From contig NZ_PNFB01000001.1 in NCBI RefSeq assembly GCF_003347015.1, positions 1 to 64,000 of the forward strand: DNA of 64,000 bases. Direction: 5' to 3'. The DNA is from Brachybacterium sp. YJGR34. GTDB lineage: Bacteria > Actinomycetota > Actinomycetes > Actinomycetales > Dermabacteraceae. Shown here piece by piece: positions 17,400 through 26,088 of the stretch. How positions within the stretch are numbered: the first letter of the stretch is position 1; each line of letters opens with the position of its first letter. Under the pieces are notes generated by a model. It searched no databases. It had not been told where the DNA came from and saw only the letters and a list, made by a program, of their open reading frames with translations. The position numbers were made by a program, and so were the translations under genes.

Positions 17400-17574
17400 C
17401 GCTTGCGGTGATCGGTTAGATAGAACAAATGCTGAGCGTTTCGGGCTGTCGGCCTGACAAAGAGGTCGATCCCCGCCACCGGTCGCCCCGATTTCCGACC
17501 ACCCGTCGCGCGAGTGCCGCCACGGCGCCGCGCACCGACGCCCTCGCGTCGGACTCACGTTCCAAGGAGGGGAC

Positions 17575-19185
17575 ATGAGCTCCACCCCCGCAGCGGAGAG
17601 CGCCCGGGTCCGTGACCTGGTCCGCTCGACGCCGGCCTCCGGACCCAGGCGCTCGATCGGCCTGCTCGCGGTGGTCGCCTGCCTCGGCGGCTTCCTCTTC
17701 GGCTACGACACCGGTGTCATCTCCGGGGCCCTGCCCTACATGCTGATGCCCGAGGCCGCCGGCGGCCTCGGGCTGAGCGCTCTCGAGGAAGGGCTGATCG
17801 GCGGCATCCTGCTCCTGGGGTGCGCCGTCGGCGCCGTCGTCGGCGGTCGTCTCTCCGACCGCTACGGCCGTCGCCACAATCTCCTGGTGCTCGCCGTGGT
17901 GTTCCTCGTCGGCGCCCTGGGCTGCGCCCTGGCCCCGAACCTCACCACGGTGTATCTCGCCCGCTTCGTGCTGGGCCTGGCCGTCGGCGGTGCCTCCACC
18001 ACGGTCCCCGTCTACCTCTCCGAGTCCGCTCCCAAGGAGCAGCGCGGGATGCTGGTGGCCGTCGACCAGCTCATGATCGTCACGGGGCAGTTCGCAGCCT
18101 TCGTGGTCAACGCGATCATCGCCTCGATCCAGGGCGGGCCCTCCGCCCAGGTCGCGAACGACCCCTCGGGCACGTACCAGGCCGGCGAGACCGTCAGCTG
18201 GGACGCCCTCGCCGCGCTCGGCGGTGTCGCGGTCTCCGACGGCAACGGGCACGCCTGGCGCTGGATGCTGGCGATCTGCTCCCTGCCCGCGGTCGCGCTG
18301 TGGATCGGGATCCGGATGATGCCGGAGTCCGCCCGCTGGCACGTGCGCCGCGGGGAGCTCGCCGCGGCGATCGGCTGCCTGAAGCGGATCCGGGTCGAGG
18401 GGCGGCACGACGTCGCCGTCGAGGTCGCCGAGATGGCGGACAACCACCGGCAGGAGGAGGCGCGGGAGAAGCTCAGCCTGGCCCGCGCGTTCTCGGTCCC
18501 CTGGCTGCGCTCGATCATCGTCTTCGGCGGCATCTTCGCCGTCCTGCAGCAGCTCACCGGGGTGAACACGATGATGTACTACGCCCCGCGGGTCCTGATG
18601 GCGGCGGGCTTCGACGCCCAGGCCTCGATCATCCTCAACGTCTTCACGGGCCTCGCCTCGGTCGTCGGTGCGATCCTGGGACTGCTCGCGCTGCGCCGCT
18701 TCGGCCGGCGCCAGGTGCTGCTGGTCGGCCAGACGGTCCTCACCCTCTCGCTGATCGCCATGACCGCGATCTTCCTGCTCGGGATCAATCCTCACCTCGA
18801 GGCCTCGGGCGCCGTCTCGCCGGACATCCCCGGCTTCGTGCCCTATCTGGTCGTGGTCGTGATCGTGCTGTTCATGCTCGGCATGCAGGCCGGACCCGGC
18901 CCGGTGATGTGGGTGATGCTCTCGGAGATCTTCCCCAGCGCCGTCCGCGGGGCCGCCACCGGCTTCGTCGTGATGATCCTGTGGATCGCGAACATGATCG
19001 TCACCTTCACCTTCCCGCTGATGATGTCCGGGCTCGGCCCGGTGGTCACCTACGGGCTGTTCGCCGTGATCAACATCGGTGCCGTGACCTGGTACTACCT
19101 GCGGATCCCGGAGACGCGGAAGTTCACCCTCGAGCGCATCGAATGGGAGTTCCGCGAAGCCGGCGGCGTGATCCGCCTGCGCTGA
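17575..19185 (+). CDS. iolT: MFS sugar porter, probable myo-inositol transporter
   Basis: Twelve-helix major facilitator of the sugar porter family, 536 residues, importing inositol with protons across the cell membrane. Family signatures are FGYDTGVISGALPY in helix 1, GGRLSDRYGRRHNL in loop 2-3, PVYLSESAPKEQRG, PESARWHVRRG after helix 6, and a C-terminal IPETRKFTLE. The ATG is preceded by AAGGAGG. It lies divergent from iolD and upstream of iolC. Substrate is inferred from this context; sequence alone only shows a sugar/polyol porter. Confidence 0.87.
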   Translation: MSSTPAAESARVRDLVRSTPASGPRRSIGLLAVVACLGGFLFGYDTGVISGALPYMLMPEAAGGLGLSALEEGLIGGILLLGCAVGAVVGGRLSDRYGRRHNLLVLAVVFLVGALGCALAPNLTTVYLARFVLGLAVGGASTTVPVYLSESAPKEQRGMLVAVDQLMIVTGQFAAFVVNAIIASIQGGPSAQVANDPSGTYQAGETVSWDALAALGGVAVSDGNGHAWRWMLAICSLPAVALWIGIRMMPESARWHVRRGELAAAIGCLKRIRVEGRHDVAVEVAEMADNHRQEEAREKLSLARAFSVPWLRSIIVFGGIFAVLQQLTGVNTMMYYAPRVLMAAGFDAQASIILNVFTGLASVVGAILGLLALRRFGRRQVLLVGQTVLTLSLIAMTAIFLLGINPHLEASGAVSPDIPGFVPYLVVVVIVLFMLGMQAGPGPVMWVMLSEIFPSAVRGAATGFVVMILWIANMIVTFTFPLMMSGLGPVVTYGLFAVINIGAVTWYYLRIPETRKFTLERIEWEFREAGGVIRLR

Positions 19186-19222
19186 GCGCGCTCCGCCCGC
19201 TGCAGGGCGGAGGACGTCCTCA

Positions 19223-19236
19223 TTTGTCTGGACAAA
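19223..19236. promoter_or_regulatory. GntR-type operator before iolC
   Basis: TTTGTCTGGACAAA is a perfect 14-bp palindrome with the same TGTC-N2-GACA core as the two sites near 17.28 kb. It lies 126 bp upstream of the iolC ATG, in the 176-bp gap after the sugar porter, so iolC-iolR probably have their own repressible promoter. Confidence 0.7.
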
Positions 19237-19361
19237 GAGATGTGCCCATGGGAGCATGGATGCATCGCCGGACCGTCGGGCGCCGTCGCCCACGGCGCGA
19301 CGCGCTCGCGGCAGCGCACGGCACCGACGCAGGTTTTCGACGCAGGGAGGCATGGAGACCC

Positions 19362-20390
19362 ATGGCAGCAGACCTCGACATCATCACCTTCGGACGCAGC
19401 GGGGTCGACCTCTACCCCTTGGAGATCGACAAGGGCCTCGAGGACATCCACAGCTTCGGCAAGTTCCTCGGCGGCAGCCCGATGAACGTCGCCGTCGCCG
19501 CGGCCCGCCTCGGCCACCGTCCCGCGGTGATCACGGGCGTGGGCGACGACCCCTTCGGTCGCTATGTGGTGAAGGAGATGGAGCGTCTGGGCGTCTCGAG
19601 CCGGTTCGTGGTGACGAACGACGAGCTGAGCACCCCGATCACCCTGTGCGAGATCTTCCCGCCGGACGACTTCCCGCTCTACTTCTACCGCCGGCCCAGC
19701 GCGCCCGACCTGCAGGTCGCTCCCGAGCACCTGGATCTCGGGGCCGTCGCCGCGGCGCCCCTGTTCTGGTTCTCCGGGACCGGCCTGTCCGAGGAGCCCA
19801 GCCGCTCCGCGCACTTCGCGGCGCTCGAGGCCCGCGGCCGCACCGCGCACACCGTCTTCGACCTCGACTACCGGCCCATGTTCTGGTCCGGCATCGAGGA
19901 GGCCCGCGAGCAGTACCGCGAGGCGCTGCGGTACGCCACCGTCGCGGTGGGCAACCGGGAGGAGTGCGAGGTCGCCGTCGGGGAGACGGAGCCCGAGCGC
20001 GCCGCCGACGCCCTGCTCGAGGCCGGGGTCCAGGTCGCGATCGTCAAGCAGGGCCCCAAGGGCGTGCTCGGCAAGACTCGCGACGAGAGGGTCGAGGTCG
20101 CCCCGAACCTCATCCAGGTGATCAACGGCCTCGGCGCCGGCGACAGCTTCGGCGGATCGCTCTGCCACGGCCTGCTCGCCGGCCAGGACCTCGAGACCAT
20201 CCTGACCCGCTGCAATGCCGCGGGGGCCATCGTCACCAGCCGCCTGGAGTGCTCGACCGCCATGCCCACGGGCGAGGAGATCGATCTGCTCCTCGCGGGC
20301 GGCGACCCCAACGACGGGCAGACCGTCGGGGAGATGCTCGGCGCCCTGCGCGACCGCGGGATCACCGCGCCGGTCGGAGAGCGCGCATGA
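19362..20390 (+). CDS. iolC: 5-dehydro-2-deoxygluconokinase
   Basis: PfkB/ribokinase-family kinase, 342 residues, phosphorylating 5-dehydro-2-deoxygluconate in inositol breakdown. It has the N-terminal GGSPMNVAVAAARLG motif (37-51) and the C-terminal GAGDSFGG motif with catalytic Asp261. The opening DIITFGRSGVDLYP is typical of IolC. ATG 19362 has AGGGAGG upstream; an earlier ATG at 19352 is out of frame. The stop overlaps the next gene by ATGA. Confidence 0.92.
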   Translation: MAADLDIITFGRSGVDLYPLEIDKGLEDIHSFGKFLGGSPMNVAVAAARLGHRPAVITGVGDDPFGRYVVKEMERLGVSSRFVVTNDELSTPITLCEIFPPDDFPLYFYRRPSAPDLQVAPEHLDLGAVAAAPLFWFSGTGLSEEPSRSAHFAALEARGRTAHTVFDLDYRPMFWSGIEEAREQYREALRYATVAVGNREECEVAVGETEPERAADALLEAGVQVAIVKQGPKGVLGKTRDERVEVAPNLIQVINGLGAGDSFGGSLCHGLLAGQDLETILTRCNAAGAIVTSRLECSTAMPTGEEIDLLLAGGDPNDGQTVGEMLGALRDRGITAPVGERA

Positions 20391-21319
20391 GCGCCGTCCC
20401 CGCTCCCGCCGGTGTCGACGCGCCGTCGCCGGAGTTCGTCTCCACCTACGCGGAGGTCACCCGGGTGCGGCTCGAGGATCCGAGCCGGATCGCCCGGCTC
20501 GCCGCTGCGCGTCGGCGCCGCACCGTCGACGACACCGACGGCTCCATGATGATCATCGCCGCCGACCACCCGGCCCGCGGCGCGCTCGCGGTCGGCTCCC
20601 GCCCCCAGGCGATGGCCAGCCGCACCGAGCTGCTGGACCGCCTGCGCGAGGCGCTCGCGGTGCCCGGGGTCGACGGCGTGCTCGGCACCGCCGACATTCT
20701 CGAGGACCTGCTGCTGATGGGCGCGCTCGAGGACAAGATCGTGTTCGCCTCGATGAATCGCGGCGGGCTCCAGGGCAGCTCCTGGGAGATCGACGACCGC
20801 TTCACCGCCTACGACGCCGCCTCGATCGCGGCGTCCCGCTTCGACGGCGGCAAGATGCTCACGCGCATCGACCTCGCGGACGATCGCACCGCGGACATCC
20901 TCGAGGAGAGCGCCCGGGCCGTCACCGACCTCGCCCGGCACGAGCTGATCGCGATGGTCGAGCCGTTCCTGTCCTCCCGCCCCGGGGGCCCGGGCACGAC
21001 GATCGTGAACGACCTCTCCCCGGATGCGGTCATCCGGTCCATCCACATCGCCCAGGGCCTCGGCGCCACCAGCGCCTACACCTGGCTGAAGCTGCCCGCG
21101 GTCCAGGACATGGAGCGCGTCATGGACGCCACCACCATGCCCGCCCTGATCCTCGGAGGAGACCCCGTCGACGACGACCCCGCGACCCTGCGGGCCTCGT
21201 GGAAGCGGGCCCTGGACCGCCCCAACGTGCGCGGCCTCGTCGTCGGCCGCACGCTGCTGTACCCGGCCGGCGACGACGTCACCGCGGCCGTGCGCGCCTC
21301 GGTCGACATGATCCGCTGA
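20387..21319 (+). CDS. Class I aldolase-like protein (Cgl0158 type), probable IolJ function
   Basis: A 310-residue protein of the DeoC/FbaB-like family seen in actinobacterial inositol clusters (Cgl0158-like). It probably splits 6-phospho-5-dehydro-2-deoxygluconate into dihydroxyacetone phosphate and malonate semialdehyde. Visible features are MMIIAADHPARGALAVG near residues 52-68, GKMLTRIDLADD in the middle, and a C-terminal GLVVGRTLLYPAGDD phosphate-binding-like segment. It overlaps iolC by ATGA and precedes iolB. No class II IolJ is present in the window, which supports the assignment; the reaction itself is inferred. Confidence 0.8.
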   Translation: MSAVPAPAGVDAPSPEFVSTYAEVTRVRLEDPSRIARLAAARRRRTVDDTDGSMMIIAADHPARGALAVGSRPQAMASRTELLDRLREALAVPGVDGVLGTADILEDLLLMGALEDKIVFASMNRGGLQGSSWEIDDRFTAYDAASIAASRFDGGKMLTRIDLADDRTADILEESARAVTDLARHELIAMVEPFLSSRPGGPGTTIVNDLSPDAVIRSIHIAQGLGATSAYTWLKLPAVQDMERVMDATTMPALILGGDPVDDDPATLRASWKRALDRPNVRGLVVGRTLLYPAGDDVTAAVRASVDMIR

Positions 21320-21346
21320 CCTCCCCCTTCGACAGGAGACTCCCCC

Positions 21347-22240
21347 ATGGCCACCGAGTCCGAGTTCCATCTGCCCGCCGGCTCCACCGGCCGCGGCCCC
21401 TACGAGACGATCATCGATCCCGGCGCGCGCGAGGGCTGGGAGCACACCGGGCTGCGGGTGCTCGCCCTCGAGGCCGGCGGCAGCGAGGTCGTCACCGCCA
21501 ACGGGGTCGAGGCGATGGTCGTGCCCCTGAACGGGGGCTGCGAGGTCTCCGTCGGCGGTGAGATGCACACGCTCCGCGGCCGCGAGGACGTGTTCGCCTC
21601 CGCGACCGACGTCCTCTACGTGCCCGTCGGATCCCAGCTGACGATCACCTCCGCGGAGGGAGGGCGCTTCGCGCTCGCCACCGCCGTGGCCACCGGCAGC
21701 CACCCGGTCGCGCTGATCCGCGCCGAGGACGTGCCGGTCGAGATCCGCGGCGGCGGGCAGATGACCCGGACGGTCCGCAACTTCGGGGCCGTCGGCGCCT
21801 TCGACGCGATGGACAGCCTCATCGCCTGCGAGGTCGTCACCCCCGGCGGCAACTGGTCCAGCTATCCGGCGCACAAGCACGACGAGACGATCGACGACGG
21901 GGAGCATCGCGAGTCGGAGCTCGAGGAGATCTACTACTACGAGATCCAGGACGGCCCCACCGGACCCGGCTTCGGCTTCCACCAGACCACGGCCAGCAGG
22001 GACGATGCGCCCATCGACGTGCTCACGGAGGTGCGCGGCGGCGACACCGTCCTGGTCCCGCACGGCTGGCACGGCCCCTGCGCCGCGGCGCCCGGGCACG
22101 ACATGTACTACCTCAACGTCATGGCCGGCCCGGAGACCGGTCGCGCCTGGAACATCACCGACCATCCCGAGCAGACCTGGGTGCGCGGCACCTGGGAGCA
22201 GGCAGGGATCGACCCCCGACTCGAAGGAGAGGCCCGATGA
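21347..22240 (+). CDS. iolB: 5-deoxy-glucuronate isomerase
   Basis: Cupin enzyme of the IolB/KduI family, 297 residues, converting 5-deoxy-glucuronate to 5-dehydro-2-deoxygluconate. Metal-binding residues are apparent in WSSYPAHKHDE and ELEEIYYYEI, with a final His in VPHGWHGPC. The start has GACAGGAGA upstream. It sits between the aldolase-like gene and iolG, overlapping the latter by 4 bp. Confidence 0.92.
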   Translation: MATESEFHLPAGSTGRGPYETIIDPGAREGWEHTGLRVLALEAGGSEVVTANGVEAMVVPLNGGCEVSVGGEMHTLRGREDVFASATDVLYVPVGSQLTITSAEGGRFALATAVATGSHPVALIRAEDVPVEIRGGGQMTRTVRNFGAVGAFDAMDSLIACEVVTPGGNWSSYPAHKHDETIDDGEHRESELEEIYYYEIQDGPTGPGFGFHQTTASRDDAPIDVLTEVRGGDTVLVPHGWHGPCAAAPGHDMYYLNVMAGPETGRAWNITDHPEQTWVRGTWEQAGIDPRLEGEAR

Positions 22241-23292
22241 CCGCGACGCAGAGCGCCGACCGGCAGACCACCGTCCCGCAGGACATCCGCGTCGGCGTCA
22301 TCGGCGTGGGCCGGATGGGCGCGGACCACGTCGAACGCATCTCCCGCCGCATCAAGGGCGCCCGGGTGAGCGTGATCAGCGACTACCTGCGCGAGACCGC
22401 CGAGAAGGTCTCCGCCGCCGCGCCGGGCTCGCGCGTCGTGGACACCCCGGAGGAGGTCATCTCCGCCGAGGACGTCGACGCCGTGCTGATCGCGAGCCCC
22501 GGCCAGTTCCACCGCGATCAGGTGCTCGCCGCGATCGCGGCCGGGAAGCCGGTGCTGTGCGAGAAGCCGCTGGCCATGAACCCGTCCGACGCGTACGACG
22601 TGGTCCTCGCCGAGCACGGGACGGGCCGCGCCTACGTCTCGCTCGGCTTCATGCGCCGCTTCGATGCAGGCTACGGCCAGCTCAAGGACGCTCTTGACGC
22701 CGGCGAGCTCGGCGCCCCGCTGATCCTGAACTGCAAGCACCGCAATGCCGACGTCCTGCCGGGATTCACGAACGTGCACATGGTCTACGACTCCGCCGTG
22801 CACGAGATCGACGCGATCTCGTTCTTCCTCGAGGAGCCGGTGGTCTCCGTGCAGACCCTCACCCCCCGCAGCACCGAGAACGCCCCCGAGGGGCTGAGCG
22901 ACCCGATGCTGCTGCTGTTCCGCACCGCCTCCGGCACCCTGGTCACCGACGAGCTGTACGTGAACACCCGCTCCGGCTACGAGGTGCGCACGGAGCTGGT
23001 GGGATCGCAGGGCAGCGCGACCATCGGCCAGGAGTCCGGTCTGGTGTCCACCCAGCTGCCCGGCGGGCGCTGGGGCGGGGCGGTCCCCGCCGACTTCCGG
23101 CCCCGCTTCCTCGACGCCTACGATGCCGAGGTCCAGGCCTGGATCGCGGCCGTGGCCGACGGGACGAACGTGGCCGTGCGCTCGGCCACGGCGTGGGACG
23201 GCTACGCGGCCGCCGCCGTCTGCGAGGCCGCCGAGCAGTCGCTGTCCGCCGACGGAGCGGTCGAGATCACGCTGCGCGAGCGCCCCTCCTGA
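22237..23292 (+). CDS. iolG: myo-Inositol 2-dehydrogenase
   Basis: Gfo/Idh/MocA oxidoreductase, 351 residues, oxidising myo-inositol to 2-keto-myo-inositol with NAD. It carries the Rossmann motif GVGRMG (23-28), CEKPLAMNP with the EKP at 109-111, and VHEIDAISFFL with the conserved Asp/His region. About 16 residues precede the fold. Its position between iolB and the GntR regulator makes it the likely first enzyme of the pathway; the second dehydrogenase at 10.5-11.7 kb is a diverged relative. Confidence 0.88.
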   Translation: MTATQSADRQTTVPQDIRVGVIGVGRMGADHVERISRRIKGARVSVISDYLRETAEKVSAAAPGSRVVDTPEEVISAEDVDAVLIASPGQFHRDQVLAAIAAGKPVLCEKPLAMNPSDAYDVVLAEHGTGRAYVSLGFMRRFDAGYGQLKDALDAGELGAPLILNCKHRNADVLPGFTNVHMVYDSAVHEIDAISFFLEEPVVSVQTLTPRSTENAPEGLSDPMLLLFRTASGTLVTDELYVNTRSGYEVRTELVGSQGSATIGQESGLVSTQLPGGRWGGAVPADFRPRFLDAYDAEVQAWIAAVADGTNVAVRSATAWDGYAAAAVCEAAEQSLSADGAVEITLRERPS

Positions 23293-23339
23293 GCCCTCGA
23301 CCGCAGCCCACCCCGACCCTCGACCCGAAGGAGGCAGCT

Positions 23340-24104
23340 GTGGACAGCGCCCCCCTGCCCGAGAGCGGCCCGATCACGCTCGATCTCTCCGTCGACCGTG
23401 CCAGCCAGACCCCGCTGTACCTGCAGCTGGCCGGCGGCATCGAGGACGCGATCCGCACCGGAGTGCTCGCCCCCGGCAGCCGGCTCGAGAACGAGCTGGC
23501 GCTGTCGAAGCGGCTGCAGCTCTCGCGGCCGACGGTCCGCCAGGGCATCCAGGAGCTCGTCGACAAGGGCCTGGTGGTGCGCAAGCGCGGCGTCGGGACC
23601 CAGGTGGTGCAGGCGCCCGTGAACCGGCAGGTGGCGCTGACCTCCCTGTACGACGACCTGCGCACCGCCGGGAAGGCGCCGCGCACCGAGGTGATCGAGT
23701 ACCGCGTGGGCCGGCCCTCCCCGGAGGCCGCCGACCGCCTGCAGCTCGCACCGGGAGAGCAGGTCCTCGACCTGATCCGGGTGCGCTTCGCGGACGACGC
23801 GCCGCTCGCGGTCATGCGCAACACCATCCCCGAGCGGATCGCCCCCACCCGCGAGGCGCTCGCGGCCTCGGGCCTGTACGCCTGCCTGCGCGAGAAGGGC
23901 ATCTCCACGGTGCTCGCCCATGAGCGCATCGGAGCGACGGTCGCCGACGAGGAGCACGCCGAGCTGCTCGACGAGGAGGTGGGCGCGGCGCTGCTGACCA
24001 TGGAGCGCACTTCCTTCGCGAACGACGGCAGCGTGGTCGAGTACGGCGTCCACGTCTATCGCGCCTCGCGCTACTCCTTCGAGGTCACCCTCGTCGACTC
24101 CTGA
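23340..24104 (+). CDS. GntR-family (HutC type) regulator of the inositol cluster
   Basis: DNA-binding repressor, 254 residues, with an N-terminal winged helix (LYLQLAGGIEDAIRTG to KRGVGTQVV, residues about 20-85) and a C-terminal UTRA ligand domain (about 105-250). The GTG start at 23340 has AAGGAGG directly upstream. It ends the rightward inositol operon. The TGTC-N2-GACA palindromes at 17273-17295 and 19223-19236 are its probable sites, giving autoregulation. The inducer would be an inositol intermediate; that is inferred. Confidence 0.87.
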   Translation: MDSAPLPESGPITLDLSVDRASQTPLYLQLAGGIEDAIRTGVLAPGSRLENELALSKRLQLSRPTVRQGIQELVDKGLVVRKRGVGTQVVQAPVNRQVALTSLYDDLRTAGKAPRTEVIEYRVGRPSPEAADRLQLAPGEQVLDLIRVRFADDAPLAVMRNTIPERIAPTREALAASGLYACLREKGISTVLAHERIGATVADEEHAELLDEEVGAALLTMERTSFANDGSVVEYGVHVYRASRYSFEVTLVDS

Positions 24105-24187
24105 GCGGGACGCGCGGCCCGCGGTTCTCCGCCCGCGCCGCCACGCGCCCGCGCCGACCCGCGCTCGCGGCCGACGCCCGACGCCCT

Positions 24188-24238
24188 GCGCCCGGGCTCG
24201 AGGACCGGGGCCCGAAGCCCGAGCTGGGGCCCGGGCGC
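24188..24238. terminator. GC hairpin between convergent operons
   Basis: GCGCCCGGG (24188-24196) and CCCGGGCGC (24230-24238) form a perfect 9-bp stem, with more GC pairing possible inside the loop. It lies in the 173-bp gap where the GntR gene and the CUT1 importer operon converge, so it may end both transcripts. No U-tract. Confidence 0.5.
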
Positions 24239-24244
24239 CGACTC

Positions 24245-24271
24245 CCGGCGGCGCTGCTCCGCCGCCGCCGG
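24245..24271 (-). terminator. Hairpin after the CUT1 importer operon
   Basis: CCGGCGGC (24245-24252) and GCCGCCGG (24264-24271) form an 8-bp stem with an 11-nt loop, just 6 bp past the stop of the last permease gene on the minus strand. Confidence 0.45.
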
Positions 24272-24277
24272 CAGGCC

Positions 24278-25195
24278 TCAGCCCTTCGTGGCGCCCGCGG
24301 TGAGGCCGCCGACGATGTACTTCTGCAGCAGCATGTAGAGCACCAGGATCGGGACCACCGCGATGAGGATGCCCGCCGCCAGACCGGTGTAGTTGGTGGC
24401 GAACTGCCCTTGGAAGTTCAGCAGCCCCAGCGGGATCGTCTGGTTCTCCTCCGAGCTCAGCAGCGACAGCGCCAGGAACAGCTCGTTCCATGTCGCCACC
24501 CCGTCCAGGATCGCGACGGTGACCAGCGCCGGCACCGAGAGCGGCAGGACCATGCGGAAGAAGATCCGCACGTCGCCCGCGCCGTCGATGCGGGCCGCCT
24601 CGAGGAGCTCGTCGGGCACCCGTCGGAAGAAGGCCTGCAGGATCAGCACCTGGAGAGGCAGCCCGAAGGCGACGTACGGCGGGATGATGCCCAGGATGCT
24701 GTCGGTCATCCCCACCCCGCGCAGCATCGTGAACAGGGGGACGATCGCGATGTAGATCGGGATGGTCATGCCCAGCACGACGGTGAAGAGGATGGCGTTG
24801 CGGAAGGGCATCTCGAGCTTCGAGAGCGCGTAGGCGAGCAGGGAGGCGACGAAGACCCCGAGGGGCACCTTCACCAGCAGCAGGAACGCGCTGTTGAGAT
24901 ATGCGGTGCCGAACCGGCCGGCCTCCCAGGCCTCCGGGAAGTTGGCGAGCGTGAGCTCCTGCGGCCAGGAGACCGGGCCGTTGCTCAGGAAGTCCGAGAG
25001 CGGGCGCACGGCGGAGATCACCAGCAGGATCAGGGGCGAGATCCAGATCAGCGCCCCGATCGAGGCGCCGAGGGTGGTGCCGATCCGGGCGAGGGATCGC
25101 CGCGAGTCGCGGGCGGGGCGTGCTCTCCCCTCGCCGGGCGCGCGCGACGGGACGGGGGCGGCAGGAACGGGGGAACCGGCGGTCTGGGCGGTCAT
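24278..25195 (-). CDS. Carbohydrate ABC transporter permease (MalG-type)
   Basis: CUT1 sugar importer permease, 305 residues, with six membrane segments. A Pro/Ala/Arg-rich cytoplasmic N-terminus of ~35 residues comes first, and the EAA loop EAARIDGAGDVRIFFRMVLP contacts the ATPase. It starts at ATG 25195, overlapping the stop of the MalF-type partner. No ATPase gene is in the operon, so a shared MsiK-type ATPase encoded elsewhere is expected. The operon also encodes two nucleoside-hydrolase-like enzymes, hinting at a glycoside or nucleoside-like cargo. Confidence 0.88.
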   Translation of the reverse strand: MTAQTAGSPVPAAPVPSRAPGEGRARPARDSRRSLARIGTTLGASIGALIWISPLILLVISAVRPLSDFLSNGPVSWPQELTLANFPEAWEAGRFGTAYLNSAFLLLVKVPLGVFVASLLAYALSKLEMPFRNAILFTVVLGMTIPIYIAIVPLFTMLRGVGMTDSILGIIPPYVAFGLPLQVLILQAFFRRVPDELLEAARIDGAGDVRIFFRMVLPLSVPALVTVAILDGVATWNELFLALSLLSSEENQTIPLGLLNFQGQFATNYTGLAAGILIAVVPILVLYMLLQKYIVGGLTAGATKG

Positions 25196-26088
25196 GAGCT
25201 CTTCACCTGCGATCGGACGTAGGGGATGCCGGCGGCGATGGCGACGATCGTGATCACGACGGCGATCGCCGTGCCGTACCCGGCCTCGAAGTACTGGAAG
25301 ACGTTCGCGTACATCCAGGTGCCCATGACCTGCGTCGAGTAGCCGGGCCCGCCGTAGGTCATGGCGTAGACCAGGTCGAACACCTTGAAGGACTCGATGA
25401 GGGACAGGGCCAGCACGATGTAGTGGGTGTCCCGGAGGCTGGGGAAGGTGATGCGGGTGAACTGCTGCCAGCGCGTGGCGCCGTCCACGGACGCGGCCTC
25501 GTACAGCTCGTCCGGGATGGACTGCAGGGCGGCCAGGTACAGGAGCATCGGGAAGCCGGTGCGCACCCACACCGCGGGGACCATGACCGACCACAGCGCG
25601 GTCGAGTCCTGCCCCAGCCAGCTCTGCTCGAACCCGGACAGGCCGACGGCGCCGAGGACGGTGTTGATCGCCCCGTCGCTGGGGTCGTACATCCACGCCC
25701 AGATCGACGCGATCGACACCAGCGGGAGCACCGCCGGAGCGTAGAAGATCGTGCGGAGGATCGGCGAGGTGCGGCTCTTCCGGTTCAGCACCACGGCGAA
25801 CAGCAGTCCCAGGGCCATCGGCAGCGCGATCGTCACGAGCGACCACAGCACGTTGTTCCACGCCGCGATCCCGACCACCGGGTCGTCGAGCATCGCCCGG
25901 TAGTTGGCCAGGCCCACGAAACTCTGCGTGTCCGACAGCCCGTCCCAGTCCGTGAGGCTGATCCAGAGCGCCTGGAGCGCGGGCCAGACCAGGAAGCCCA
26001 GGTACAGCAGCAGCGCGGGGGCGGCGAAGGCCAGCGGCAGGAGGGAGGGCCGGAGGCGTCCCGGCGGTCGCAGGGTGCTCGTGGTCAT
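25192..26088 (-). CDS. Carbohydrate ABC transporter permease (MalF-type)
   Basis: Second CUT1 permease, 298 residues. It has an N-terminal helix (LLPLAFAAPALLLYLGFLVWP), six membrane segments overall and the EAA loop EAASVDGATRWQQFTRITFP. Both ends overlap neighbours: the start overlaps the stop of the binding protein and the stop overlaps the MalG-type start. This is a translationally coupled set. Confidence 0.88.
   Translation of the reverse strand: MTTSTLRPPGRLRPSLLPLAFAAPALLLYLGFLVWPALQALWISLTDWDGLSDTQSFVGLANYRAMLDDPVVGIAAWNNVLWSLVTIALPMALGLLFAVVLNRKSRTSPILRTIFYAPAVLPLVSIASIWAWMYDPSDGAINTVLGAVGLSGFEQSWLGQDSTALWSVMVPAVWVRTGFPMLLYLAALQSIPDELYEAASVDGATRWQQFTRITFPSLRDTHYIVLALSLIESFKVFDLVYAMTYGGPGYSTQVMGTWMYANVFQYFEAGYGTAIAVVITIVAIAAGIPYVRSQVKSS

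Larger units (their letters stand above)
17159..17574. other. 416-bp divergent regulatory region of the inositol module
   Basis: This gap between iolD (leftward) and the sugar porter (rightward) holds the leftward promoter, two abutting TGTC-N2-GACA palindromes, an AACGTG/CACGTT palindrome and a GACAAAG half-site near 17456. No gene is seen. The base composition is visibly less GC-rich around 17370-17460. Confidence 0.75.

Noticed and set aside
17447..17459. Possible fourth GntR site (TGTC-N5-GACA)
   Set aside because: The spacer is five bases rather than two, and only the GACAAAG half matches the other sites.
24105..24187. Possible small RNA in the GC-rich convergent gap
   Set aside because: No promoter-like sequence is visible; the structure potential is explained by base composition and the terminator hairpins.
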